Both the position numbers and the translations under genes were made by a program. Of a stretch of 59,780 bases of DNA, positions 19,960-27,784 are shown piece by piece (positions within the stretch are counted from its first letter, which is position 1; each line of letters opens with the position of its first letter). The stretch is from assembly GCA_018222765.1 (NCBI GenBank), contig JAAEZT010000024.1:1-59780 (forward strand), given 5' to 3'. The notes beneath the pieces were generated by a model. The model did no database searches. It was not told the DNA's origin and saw nothing but the letters and a program-made list of their open reading frames with translations. This DNA is from a bacterium. Its GTDB lineage: Bacteria > Verrucomicrobiota > Verrucomicrobiia > Verrucomicrobiales > Akkermansiaceae.

Positions 19960-20240
19960 ACCCCGAAGACCGCTGGCAAGAAATCGCCCCAAAATTCCGC
20001 ACTCCGCCCGAGAAAGACAAAGCTCCTTATGGATTCGCCACCCGCGTGGTTGCTGCCGCCAATCTGGGTCTGCCCAAGCAATCGCGGGCCCTCCTCCTCT
20101 GGCGTCGGTATTCCCTCAGTATGGCCGGAGCCGCCGCCATCCTCCTGGGCATCAATCTTCTTAACCAACCCCCGATCGATCAACAGTTCTTGCCTCTCCC
20201 CGAAGCTGACTTCTCAATCCCACACTCCATCGAATCATGA
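19956..20240 (+). CDS. Small membrane protein, possible anti-sigma factor
   Basis: A 94-residue protein: soluble N-terminus (about 1-48), one membrane segment (about 50-67, SMAGAAAILLGINLL) and a short periplasmic tail. It overlaps the sigma gene by 4 bases and the next gene by 4 bases (ATGA), so translation is coupled. The size, topology and position fit an anti-sigma factor, but I see no zinc HxxxCxxC anti-sigma motif, so this is position-based inference only. Confidence 0.65.
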   Translation: MNPEDRWQEIAPKFRTPPEKDKAPYGFATRVVAAANLGLPKQSRALLLWRRYSLSMAGAAAILLGINLLNQPPIDQQFLPLPEADFSIPHSIES

Positions 20241-20629
20241 AAACAACCCTTCGCGAATCCATCCTCATCGGAGCAGCACTTATCACAATTCTTGCCTCGG
20301 GCTTTGGTCTTGGCCGCCTTTCACCTCGCGAAAGCGCCCCAGCACCTACCGTTCCTGTCGATAATCTCTCCGAAGAAGTCCTCGCTTCCCTCCGCTCCTC
20401 GCTCAACTTAACCCCGGAGCAAGAGACCGAAATCGCTCCAGAACTCGAAAAACTTACCACCCTAGTCCTTGACAGCAGGCAGGAAGCTTTGATTCAATAT
20501 TATGAAAGTCTTTTAAACTTCCACGGCGAGATCGCCACGAAGCTTAACCTACGTCAACAAAAGATCCTGGAAGCCAATCGGAAACTCCTCCAACAAGAAT
20601 TTTCTGATCGATTCAATCCTCAAAGTTAA
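20237..20629 (+). CDS. Membrane-anchored helical protein, CpxP/heavy-metal-sensor-like
   Basis: A 130-residue protein with an N-terminal membrane segment (about 8-26) and a helical periplasmic part (LNLTPEQETEIAPELEKL, LNLRQQKILEANRKLLQ). The LTPEQ and LxxxQ pattern recalls the periplasmic heavy-metal-sensor and CpxP/Spy group, which often sits beside ECF sigma or two-component genes. No Cys or His ligands are present, so metal sensing is not supported directly. It overlaps the previous gene by 4 bases and lies 9 bases before the next. Confidence 0.65.
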   Translation: MKTTLRESILIGAALITILASGFGLGRLSPRESAPAPTVPVDNLSEEVLASLRSSLNLTPEQETEIAPELEKLTTLVLDSRQEALIQYYESLLNFHGEIATKLNLRQQKILEANRKLLQQEFSDRFNPQS

Positions 20630-20638
20630 GTCTGTCCA

Positions 20639-21220
20639 ATGCGCTCGTTCACCTCATCCATCGGAGTCTTCGCAATCGCGGTGGCCTTGGGGGTGATGAC
20701 AAACAAGGACGAACCTCAGACTGAAGACTCGGGTTTACCCGAAAAGGTCAGAGCGCGCAAAGTCGTCTCCAACACACGAAGCGATCACTCAACCATCAGA
20801 TCACGGCGTCCCGCCTTAAGCGAAGTCGAATCCCTCGCCTACTCTCGACTCGGCGAACTCACCGAGACGCTCTTCCTTGACCGGAATCAAATTGAAAAAC
20901 TCCGCCCCCTCATTCTGCGAGCCACTCCCGGATATCTCCCGGGGAATCGCTACGCCAGCTTTCAGCCCGATGCATCCGCAAACTCCCCGTTAGGCCCCCC
21001 TCTCCTCCGCTCTCATTTCGAGGACCAGCTCTTCGCCCTCCTTGATGGCGAACAACAACTCGACTACGCGGCATCTATTGCCGAACGCGAAGTCTGGTGG
21101 AGTAACATCATCGCACGACTCGAAGCCGATCTCGAAAATAATACCTCTCCTGAAGAAGATCTCCCCGCCTCGTCCGGCCCCACCTCCCACGGTCGGCGTA
21201 ACCTCTCAGAATCCGACTAA
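20639..21220 (+). CDS. Hypothetical secreted or anchored protein of the ECF cluster
   Basis: A 193-residue protein that I do not recognise. It has an N-terminal hydrophobic leader (FTSSIGVFAIAVALGVM), an Arg/Ser-rich region (about 40-60), then a helical part with LFLDRNQIEKLRPLILRA and FEDQLFALLDGEQQLDYAA. The second half resembles a CpxP-like fold in pattern (residues counted off helices and QxxxL spacing), so it may be a divergent relative of the gene before it. It lies 9 bases downstream of that gene and probably belongs to the same operon. Confidence 0.6.
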   Translation: MRSFTSSIGVFAIAVALGVMTNKDEPQTEDSGLPEKVRARKVVSNTRSDHSTIRSRRPALSEVESLAYSRLGELTETLFLDRNQIEKLRPLILRATPGYLPGNRYASFQPDASANSPLGPPLLRSHFEDQLFALLDGEQQLDYAASIAEREVWWSNIIARLEADLENNTSPEEDLPASSGPTSHGRRNLSESD

Positions 21221-21243
21221 GAAACACGTCATGAGAACTTTTT

Positions 21244-21269
21244 GTAACGCTCCCCGTCTCACGCTCGTC
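21244..21269 (+). promoter_or_regulatory. Putative second ECF-type promoter (EF-hand gene)
   Basis: GTAAC (21244-21248), 17-base spacer, CGTC (21266-21269), 24 bases before the ATG at 21294. The first ten bases, GTAACGCTCC, are identical to those upstream of the sigma gene at 19287, so both may be read by the same sigma factor. Confidence 0.5.
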
Positions 21270-21293
21270 ACTCAGAATGAAAGCCCACTGATC

Positions 21294-21926
21294 ATGCATA
21301 CTTACTTATTTCTCTGCCTTCTCATCTTACCCGTTACGGGTTTGGCCCAGGAGCGCACCTTTGGAAATGGCACGCTTTCAGAGTTTCTCTCACTCTACGA
21401 TGTCGATAATAGCGGCGGACTCTCACCCGAAGAACTAAGGGCTCTCAGCGCGGACCGCAAGAATAGCGGAAATAAGGAGGGTAAGGGGAATAAGGGGAAT
21501 AGTGCGAAGCGCGGGATTCAGCCCGGAAATGGCCCCAAAAACCGCGTGGCTCGCGTCAAAAACCGCTGGGACACCGACGGTGATGGTAAAATTTCTCACT
21601 CCGAACGCGAAGCCGCTAAATCGGCCATCCGTAAACAGATTGAAGCGCGACGCGGCCTTCGCTTTGACGAAGTTGATAACAATTCCGACGGATTTCTCAC
21701 CCTCGCTGAATTTAATAGCATCTCCGCAGTGAGTGCGGCTGATGAAGCCCGACCCGGAGTCAGTAATGAGCTCTATTACAATCTCGACCTCGACAATGAC
21801 GGCAAGGTTAGCAAGCAGGAATTTCTCAGAAAAATCGATTCCCTTCCCGTTGTTGATCCCGCCAAGATCCCCAAGCCCCACCCGAGGATCAACGATATGG
21901 CCCCTGCTCCAGTTCCCGCCCGCTAA
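21294..21926 (+). CDS. Secreted four-EF-hand protein
   Basis: A 210-residue protein starting at 21294, where a signal peptide follows (LFLCLLILPVTGLAQ); the longer open frame is an overlap with the gene before it. Four EF-hand loops are visible: DVDNSGGLSPEE (36-47), DTDGDGKISHSE (93-104), DNNSDGFLTLAE (128-139) and DLDNDGKVSKQE (165-176). Between the first and second is a Lys/Gly/Asn-rich linker (about 56-85). It likely binds calcium outside the cytoplasm. It is the last gene of the ECF cluster and has its own ECF-like promoter. Confidence 0.85.
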   Translation: MHTYLFLCLLILPVTGLAQERTFGNGTLSEFLSLYDVDNSGGLSPEELRALSADRKNSGNKEGKGNKGNSAKRGIQPGNGPKNRVARVKNRWDTDGDGKISHSEREAAKSAIRKQIEARRGLRFDEVDNNSDGFLTLAEFNSISAVSAADEARPGVSNELYYNLDLDNDGKVSKQEFLRKIDSLPVVDPAKIPKPHPRINDMAPAPVPAR

Positions 21927-21945
21927 TTGACAACTCCAGGCAATT

Positions 21946-22926
21946 TTGCAAATCGTGGCCAGCCCCCTGCATTCCATTATTCTCGGGATCACTCTGCTCA
22001 CTGCCCTCGCAGCCCCTGGAAAGACCGGGCTGCTCTACTCGACCGATTTTGAAAATTTCAACGTTGGCCCCGATCTTTGGAACGGACAATATGGATGGTT
22101 CTCAAATAGCTACGCTCAAACTGGTGGGCTTCAGGGAATCGACAACGGAGTTATCGAGGGCCTCGGGAAAACTTCTTTTCTCGGCTTTCATCAACCCACG
22201 GTAGGCTGGAACTATCTCACCCGGCAAATCAACCACGACCCTGTGGGCGAAGGAACTGCCACCATCGAAATCGATACTTTGATTGGATTAGAAGATTCCA
22301 CTAATGGTAGGTACGATTCCTTCTTCGCTACCCTCTACAATACCCAGGGTGACTTTCTGGCGGCCATTCAATTTAGCAACGAACGCGATAGTTTTGGCAT
22401 CTTCTACGACGATGGCGTCACCGTGCGAAACACCACAGTTCAATTCCTCCACGGAGAGCTTTCCCTCCTCGCAATTTCCATCGATTTTCAAAATAATCTT
22501 TGGAGCGCGGACTTCGATGGAATTCCTCTCTTCGAGAGCGTTCAATTTACCGCCTCTGGAAAGGCGCGAGATCTCGGCACATTTGCCTACGAATGGATCG
22601 TGACAGACCCAGACCCCGCGATGGCCGGAAACAACTGGCTCTTGGTCGCCGATTGCAGTATTTGGGCCATTCCCTTTGGAACTCCTACTGTAGAAACCTC
22701 CAGTCCTAGCTTCAACAACGATGGATTACCCACTCTCCAGTTTAGCGCGGAGATCGGATGGACCTACCAAATTGAATACACTAATTCGCTCGGTGAATGG
22801 CTGAGCGATCTCCCCAATTCGACTTTCGTAGCCAGCCAACCCGGCCAGGTTATCAACTTTACCGACGAAGATCCCCATCGCCCAGAGATGCGCTACTACC
22901 GCGTCAGGCGTCTCGTCACACCCTAA
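21946..22926 (+). CDS. Hypothetical secreted protein
   Basis: A 326-residue protein with a TTG (21946) or GTG (21955) start and a signal peptide (SIILGITLLTALAAP). The main part looks like a beta-sandwich of the concanavalin/LamG type (FENFNVGPDLWNG, YDSFFATLYNTQGDFLAAIQF). The C-terminal 80 residues (YQIEYTNSLGEW to RYYRVRRL) match a beta domain also seen at the end of the metzincin-like protein at 47343 (YTIQTSTNMVEW to KYYRVLK). This tail may be a surface or sorting domain of this organism. It is 19 bases after the EF-hand gene. Confidence 0.65.
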   Translation: MQIVASPLHSIILGITLLTALAAPGKTGLLYSTDFENFNVGPDLWNGQYGWFSNSYAQTGGLQGIDNGVIEGLGKTSFLGFHQPTVGWNYLTRQINHDPVGEGTATIEIDTLIGLEDSTNGRYDSFFATLYNTQGDFLAAIQFSNERDSFGIFYDDGVTVRNTTVQFLHGELSLLAISIDFQNNLWSADFDGIPLFESVQFTASGKARDLGTFAYEWIVTDPDPAMAGNNWLLVADCSIWAIPFGTPTVETSSPSFNNDGLPTLQFSAEIGWTYQIEYTNSLGEWLSDLPNSTFVASQPGQVINFTDEDPHRPEMRYYRVRRLVTP

Positions 22927-22957
22927 AAAATCCCGACTCCAAAGAGCCAGGATTTTT
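22926..22957. terminator. Bidirectional terminator between convergent genes
   Basis: AAAAATCC (22926-22933) pairs with GGATTTTT (22950-22957), with an inner CTC/GAG stem. A-run and T-run flanks make it work on both strands, ending the hypothetical gene and pgk. Confidence 0.75.
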
Positions 22958-22976
22958 GAGATGTTCCGATCGCCCC

Positions 22977-24176
22977 CTATGCTTCGGAAAGCGCTGCCAC
23001 TCCGGGCAGGACCTTTCCTTCGAGTAATTCGAGAGAGGCGCCTCCTCCGGTGGAGATAAAGTTCATCCGGTCAGCCACACCAAACTTGACCGCGGCGGTC
23101 ACGGAGTCTCCACCACCAACAATGCTCAAGGCACCGCTATCGGCAACCGCTTCGGAGATCTCTTTCGTTCCTTTGGCGAAACAATCTTTTTCGAAAACAC
23201 CCATTGGACCGTTCCAGAGAATCGTCTTGGCCCCGGCAACGACCGCCTTGAACTCTTTGATCGCGACGTCACCAATATCGATTCCTTCTTTATCAGAGGG
23301 AATAGTACCGCCTTGTCCATAGACTTCGGTATTCCAGGTTTCAGCTCCCTCCTTAAATTCCTTGGTGATTCGGGTGTCCGCGGGAAGAAGAAACTTCACC
23401 CCCTTGGCTTCAGCATTCTTCATAATCTCAAGAGCAAGCTCCATCTTATCGTCTTCGACCAGGCTCATCCCCACTTCATAGCCCTGCGCCTTGCGGAAGG
23501 TATAGGCCATCGCTCCACCGATAAGAATAGTGTCAGCTTTTTCTAAAAGCGCGGTGATCACCTCGATCTTGTCGCTCACTTTGGCTCCACCCATGATCAC
23601 GACAAAAGGACTTTCTGCATTGGCCAATTTCCCCTCTAAGAATTCGAGTTCACGCTCAATTAACAAGCCCATTGCACTCTGTTTCACATGATGGGTTACC
23701 CCTTCAGTTGAAGCATGGGCCCTATGTGCCGTACCAAAAGCATCGTTAACGAAGATTTCAGCGTTTCCAGCAAGCGACTTTGAAAAATTAACGTCGTTCT
23801 TTTTTTCCTCGCTGTAATATCGGGTATTTTCCAGAAGCAGCACCTCGCCATCAACAAGCCCGGCACGGAGTGCTTCTGCATCGTCCCCGATACAATCACT
23901 GGCGAATTTCACCTCACATCCCAGTGCTTCAGTCAGGCGAGCAGCAACAGGCTTCAGCGAATACTTTTCCTCTCGATCATTGGAAGGGCGTCCCATGTGG
24001 GAACAGATTACTAATTTGGCTCCTGCCGCCCGTAACTGCTCGATCGTGGGAAGAGCAGCACGGATGCGAGTGTCATCCGTAATCAAAAGGCTGTCATTGA
24101 GGGGTACATTGAAGTCAGCCCGCATGAGAACCTCTTTACCAGCGACATCAAGATCTCGAATTGTTAATTTACTCAT
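22977..24176 (-). CDS. pgk: Phosphoglycerate kinase
   Basis: A 399-residue glycolytic enzyme interconverting 1,3-bisphosphoglycerate + ADP and 3-phosphoglycerate + ATP in the cytoplasm. Features: RADFNVPLND near the N-terminus, SHMGRP, LLENTRYY, NDAFGTAHRAHAST, MGGAKVSDK, LIGGAMAYTF, WNGPMGVFE and GGGDSVTAA. The start at 24176 follows GGGAGGTG and matches the usual N-terminus. Normal length. Confidence 0.97.
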   Translation of the reverse strand: MSKLTIRDLDVAGKEVLMRADFNVPLNDSLLITDDTRIRAALPTIEQLRAAGAKLVICSHMGRPSNDREEKYSLKPVAARLTEALGCEVKFASDCIGDDAEALRAGLVDGEVLLLENTRYYSEEKKNDVNFSKSLAGNAEIFVNDAFGTAHRAHASTEGVTHHVKQSAMGLLIERELEFLEGKLANAESPFVVIMGGAKVSDKIEVITALLEKADTILIGGAMAYTFRKAQGYEVGMSLVEDDKMELALEIMKNAEAKGVKFLLPADTRITKEFKEGAETWNTEVYGQGGTIPSDKEGIDIGDVAIKEFKAVVAGAKTILWNGPMGVFEKDCFAKGTKEISEAVADSGALSIVGGGDSVTAAVKFGVADRMNFISTGGGASLELLEGKVLPGVAALSEA

Positions 24177-24265
24177 ATTGGTGCACACCTCCCGTGCCGT
24201 AGACACGCCTTTCTGTCAAGGATACGGAGACACCAGTTTCCCTGATCTTACCCTCTCCATCAGGT

Positions 24266-24300
24266 CAAAAAAACACCCGCCTTCGCTAGAAGGCGGGTGT
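24266..24300 (-). terminator. Intrinsic terminator after PEP-CTERM gene
   Basis: An 11-bp perfect stem (24273-24283 with 24290-24300, ACACCCGCCTT on the plus strand) is followed on the minus strand by seven T. It ends the gene at 24344. Confidence 0.92.
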
Positions 24301-24343
24301 GAAAACGAAAAGAAAAAGATTCGTGTTGCTTGCTGCGGTTGAG

Positions 24344-24985
24344 CTAGCGACGACGACGGGCGAGGAGTCCAAGCCCAGCAATCAAGCTAAGAAGCCCGGT
24401 TGATGGCTCAGGAATGACATCGCCAGCATCAAAGGTGATACCATCCACGAATCCTGCAAACGGAGCAGGAAGGGAGGCTGTATCAACAGGGACGGGGTTT
24501 GTGTTTCCAAATGCCACGTCATCTGGGCCAAGAAGGCGGCCCAAATCAACACTTGCGTTACCAGCACCATCCTGAGTTGGAAATGCACGGCCAAGATCAA
24601 AAACCAGAGCCTGAACTCCAGCAGCTGCATTGTATGTCACCAAGGCATAAAGCGCTTCACCGGCATTGGCGTTTCCACTATCGGACTCAACGGTACCGTT
24701 GAACAATCCGTTAATACTAAGAGACCCGTCTGCGCCTGACTGTGTGAATGCATCAATCACAGTCTGATCGTCTGTCACGGTATCTAAACCCGAAAGACCA
24801 GCTGCAAAAGCGGTCTCGAAAGTTCCAACCGCCCAGCTTGACAGCGAGTTGTCAATGGCAGCACCGGTGTTGTCAACGATTGGATTTCCAGCCGAGATTC
24901 CGCTGAAGTTCTGGAGTGTTACGTTGGTCGCTGCATTCGCAGCAGCGGGAATCGCAACCCCGAGAACAAGTAGTTTTAATTTCAT
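24344..24985 (-). CDS. PEP-CTERM sorting domain protein
   Basis: A 213-residue secreted protein with signal peptide (LLVLGVAIPAAANA), a Ser/Asn/Gly-rich body with low Cys content, and a C-terminal PEP-CTERM tail: IPEPST, then the hydrophobic segment LLSLIAGLGLL, then ARRRR. Such tails are cut by exosortase and accompany exopolysaccharide systems; an export locus lies at 37-41 kb. No exosortase gene is in the window. Confidence 0.85.
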   Translation of the reverse strand: MKLKLLVLGVAIPAAANAATNVTLQNFSGISAGNPIVDNTGAAIDNSLSSWAVGTFETAFAAGLSGLDTVTDDQTVIDAFTQSGADGSLSINGLFNGTVESDSGNANAGEALYALVTYNAAAGVQALVFDLGRAFPTQDGAGNASVDLGRLLGPDDVAFGNTNPVPVDTASLPAPFAGFVDGITFDAGDVIPEPSTGLLSLIAGLGLLARRRR

Positions 24986-25023
24986 ATTTTGTGTTTAGTA
25001 GAAGAGTTATTTTAGTTGGTCCT

Positions 25024-26040
25024 TTACAGAGTTCCATAGAAACTAGGAACGCCTGCTGAATTAGACTGGGCCGCGCCTGGATTCACAATGATCAAACCGG
25101 AGGCGTCATCAAGGGATACCGTTGCCGGGTCAACAGCGGCGCCGTTGTCTGCATTTGTCCACTCAGGAACGAAGGTGGTAAGGTTGGTGTTGTCGTAGTA
25201 ATACTTGTCGAAGCCACCATTGACGGGAACCCAGACCTGATCTGCTCCACCGGTTCCAGCATTACCAGCATCGAGTTGAGACTCGTTATCGGTGCCGAAC
25301 ATGGAGGCCAGAGTCGATCCTGCGGGAGAAACACTACTAATGTAGTTGAATCCGTTGGAAAGAGCGAAGTTTGTTTCGGTCAACTTGACTGAACCAGTCA
25401 CAACGAAGGTGTTAGCTCCACCGGCTCCGACAATGACGAGGCCATCGGTGTAAACCAAACTAACAGACGCCGGATCAACAACGGCATTGCTACCATCAGC
25501 GTTAGTCCATGCAGCCACGAAAGTCGTTAGGTTAGTATTGTCGTAGTAATACTTATCAAAGCCACCAGCTCCATCAGGAATCCAAACCTGATCAGCTCCA
25601 CCTGTTCCAGCGTTTCCTGCATCAAGATCTCCTCCATCGGCACCGAACACTGATTCCAATGTCGCAACAGGGCGGAGGGTATATGTGTCATCGACAGCTA
25701 CTGCTCCGGTCAAATCCACAGTAGGAATTTCAGTCGCGCTGTTGAAAGCCACAACCTCTTGGATGATACCGCTGCCGTTATTAATTTCGAGAATGTAAGA
25801 GCCATTGAGAGCTGAAAAATCAGCAGCAGAATCTTCAATGGAATCTGCGTCGATTGCGGTAATTGTCCCTGAAGCTACGGGAGCTTCGTGGAGACGAAGG
25901 CCGAGATAGTTAAATCCGTCTTGAATAGTGAGAGTTTCATAGCCGACAGGCTTTGAAGCCGATTCTTGAGCTGCGGCGCTACCAACGAGAAGAGCGGTAA
26001 GGCCCATCGCAGCAGCGGCTTTCAGAGTTTTTGTTTTCAT
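25024..26040 (-). CDS. TIGR02597-like duplicated secreted protein
   Basis: A 338-residue protein with signal peptide 1-24 (MGLTALLVGSAAAQ). Two halves are alike: about 55 residues running from LDAGNAGTGGADQVW through FDKYYYDNTNLTTF to DPA(S/T)VSL occur twice. I believe this matches the TIGR02597 family of Verrucomicrobia, function unknown, from memory. The protein is rich in Asp, Gly, Ala and Thr and suggests a surface or shell protein. The Lys-rich AT leader upstream (26041-26070) is the ribosome binding region. Confidence 0.75.
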   Translation of the reverse strand: MKTKTLKAAAAMGLTALLVGSAAAQESASKPVGYETLTIQDGFNYLGLRLHEAPVASGTITAIDADSIEDSAADFSALNGSYILEINNGSGIIQEVVAFNSATEIPTVDLTGAVAVDDTYTLRPVATLESVFGADGGDLDAGNAGTGGADQVWIPDGAGGFDKYYYDNTNLTTFVAAWTNADGSNAVVDPASVSLVYTDGLVIVGAGGANTFVVTGSVKLTETNFALSNGFNYISSVSPAGSTLASMFGTDNESQLDAGNAGTGGADQVWVPVNGGFDKYYYDNTNLTTFVPEWTNADNGAAVDPATVSLDDASGLIIVNPGAAQSNSAGVPSFYGTL

Positions 26041-26222
26041 TTTCTTTTTCTTTTTCTTTGGAGTTTATGACCCACTTTCACGAGGAAAATGAGTTTCCGC
26101 AGGTAATCCTCGGAAAAGCTATCGTCGGGGACGGGGGGTGGTCAATGCCTTTTTTGCCATTTTGTTCATTTTTTTAAGCGGAAAAACCCTTGTGATTTCA
26201 ACAAAGCACACCATTTCGCCAC

Positions 26223-27134
26223 CTACCACTGAGAAATCAGCTCAAACTCCTTCATTCTGGAATCCAAATCATGCAAAGTCACAGACTCCAAAGCTCTCGT
26301 AGAAAAGTCCTGGCAGGTGTAGGACGCGAGAATCGACCCAGTCACAACGGCCTGCCGAAGCTGGGCGAAATTGGGTGCCACAGCATTTTGAGAGGCCAGA
26401 TGCCCGATCATCCCACCAAGAAAGGTATCCCCCGCTCCTGTCGGATCCTCAAGGTCCCTCAAGGGCCAAGCCCCACAGCGAAAAAATTCGTCCTCACCAA
26501 ATAAGAGAGCACCGAACTCCCCCAGCTTGATTACAACGTATTTCGGCCCCTTCTCTCGGAGGCGCTCACCAGCCAAGATGAGATTATTCGTTCCGGCATA
26601 TTCACGAGCCTCTCCTTCATTGATCACCAAGAGGTCAATTTTTGCCAGCACCTCCTCCAATTCATCACGCGCAATGGCAATCCATAGATCCATGGTGTCG
26701 GCCACCACGAACTTCTCCGACGCCGTGCACTGGGAAATCAGCTGCAATTGGTTCAGCGGGGCCATGTTGGCCAGCACGACAAAGGGAGACGAAGCCAGGA
26801 CGTCAGGAACTTTCACTTCCCAGTGCTCCAGAACATTGATCGCCACATTATGGGTGGTTCTCTCATTCATATTTTCGTGATATTCACCACTCCAAGTGAA
26901 CGATTCTTCGCTCGAGTGCTCGAGACCACCAAGGTCTACCCCGTTACCCTCAAGCATTGTTAAATGGCTTGCTGGGAAATCATGACCCACGATCCCCAAA
27001 AGGTGAACCGGAGAGGCCAACTTAGCTGCAGCCAGGGCGGCGTAGCTCGCGGACCCTCCAAGGAGACCTTTCTCGTCTGCTGAGGGAGTTTTTACGTTAT
27101 CTATGGCGACTGAGCCGCCTACGAGTATCGACAT
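26223..27134 (-). CDS. PfkB family carbohydrate kinase
   Basis: A 303-residue ribokinase-type kinase. GGSASYAALAAAKL near 26-40 is the N-terminal PfkB motif, and DPTGAGDTFLGG (230-241) is the ATP-binding and catalytic motif with the base Asp236. Substrate unknown: sugar or nucleoside. It is 5 bases after thiE and probably in one operon with thiE, accC and accB. Confidence 0.9.
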   Translation of the reverse strand: MSILVGGSVAIDNVKTPSADEKGLLGGSASYAALAAAKLASPVHLLGIVGHDFPASHLTMLEGNGVDLGGLEHSSEESFTWSGEYHENMNERTTHNVAINVLEHWEVKVPDVLASSPFVVLANMAPLNQLQLISQCTASEKFVVADTMDLWIAIARDELEEVLAKIDLLVINEGEAREYAGTNNLILAGERLREKGPKYVVIKLGEFGALLFGEDEFFRCGAWPLRDLEDPTGAGDTFLGGMIGHLASQNAVAPNFAQLRQAVVTGSILASYTCQDFSTRALESVTLHDLDSRMKEFELISQW

Positions 27135-27139
27135 TCTAT

Positions 27140-27781
27140 TTAGTGGCTTTGGTTAGTTAGAGTAGAGAGTATCAAAGACGCTTGTTTCTTTGGGGAATCG
27201 GCCTGCAACAAATGAGACACCACGGCACATCGGCGGGCTCCGGCCGCAATAACCTCATCGAGATTCAGGGGCTTTATCCCGCCAATGCAAAATACGGGTA
27301 TTTCCGAACCCACGGTAGATTGCACTTCGGAAATATTACTTAATCCGATCGCCGGACGCCCCTCTTTTGTGGGTGTAGGGAAAAGGGGACCAAATCCGAT
27401 ATAATTAGCCCCCTCCTCCAGCGCGGACCGGGCCTGCTCGACCGAATGGGTGGAGCGCCCAATAATTACACCATCTTCAAGAACTTCTCTTGCGGCTAAC
27501 AAGTCCCCATCGTCTTGGCCCAGGTGCAATCCGTGGGCGCGACAATCCCGGGCAAGATTCACATGATCATTAACAACAAAGGGGATGGAAAACTCGTCGC
27601 ACGCCTCCCGGAGCAAAATCGCCAGAGGAAGCAATGCATCAGGCTGATGGGCTTTCGCCCTCAGCTGGAGCACGCCGACGCCTCCATCCAAGAGGGAGCG
27701 CGCCATTCCGACGGCCTGACTTTCATCAACATAGCCCAAGTCAACGATCCCATATAGGAGAGCGTCCGAAATACCGACCAT
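27140..27781 (-). CDS. thiE: Thiamine-phosphate synthase
   Basis: A 213-residue TIM-barrel enzyme joining HMP-pyrophosphate and thiazole phosphate. Family motifs: VLQLRAK (pyrophosphate site), FVVNDHVNLA, GLHLGQDD, IIGRSTHS, YIGFGPLFPTPTK and FCIGGI. The ATG is 3 bases after the accC stop. No TPP riboswitch is visible, as the gene is internal to an operon. Confidence 0.9.
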   Translation of the reverse strand: MVGISDALLYGIVDLGYVDESQAVGMARSLLDGGVGVLQLRAKAHQPDALLPLAILLREACDEFSIPFVVNDHVNLARDCRAHGLHLGQDDGDLLAAREVLEDGVIIGRSTHSVEQARSALEEGANYIGFGPLFPTPTKEGRPAIGLSNISEVQSTVGSEIPVFCIGGIKPLNLDEVIAAGARRCAVVSHLLQADSPKKQASLILSTLTNQSH

Positions 27782-27784
27782 CGC

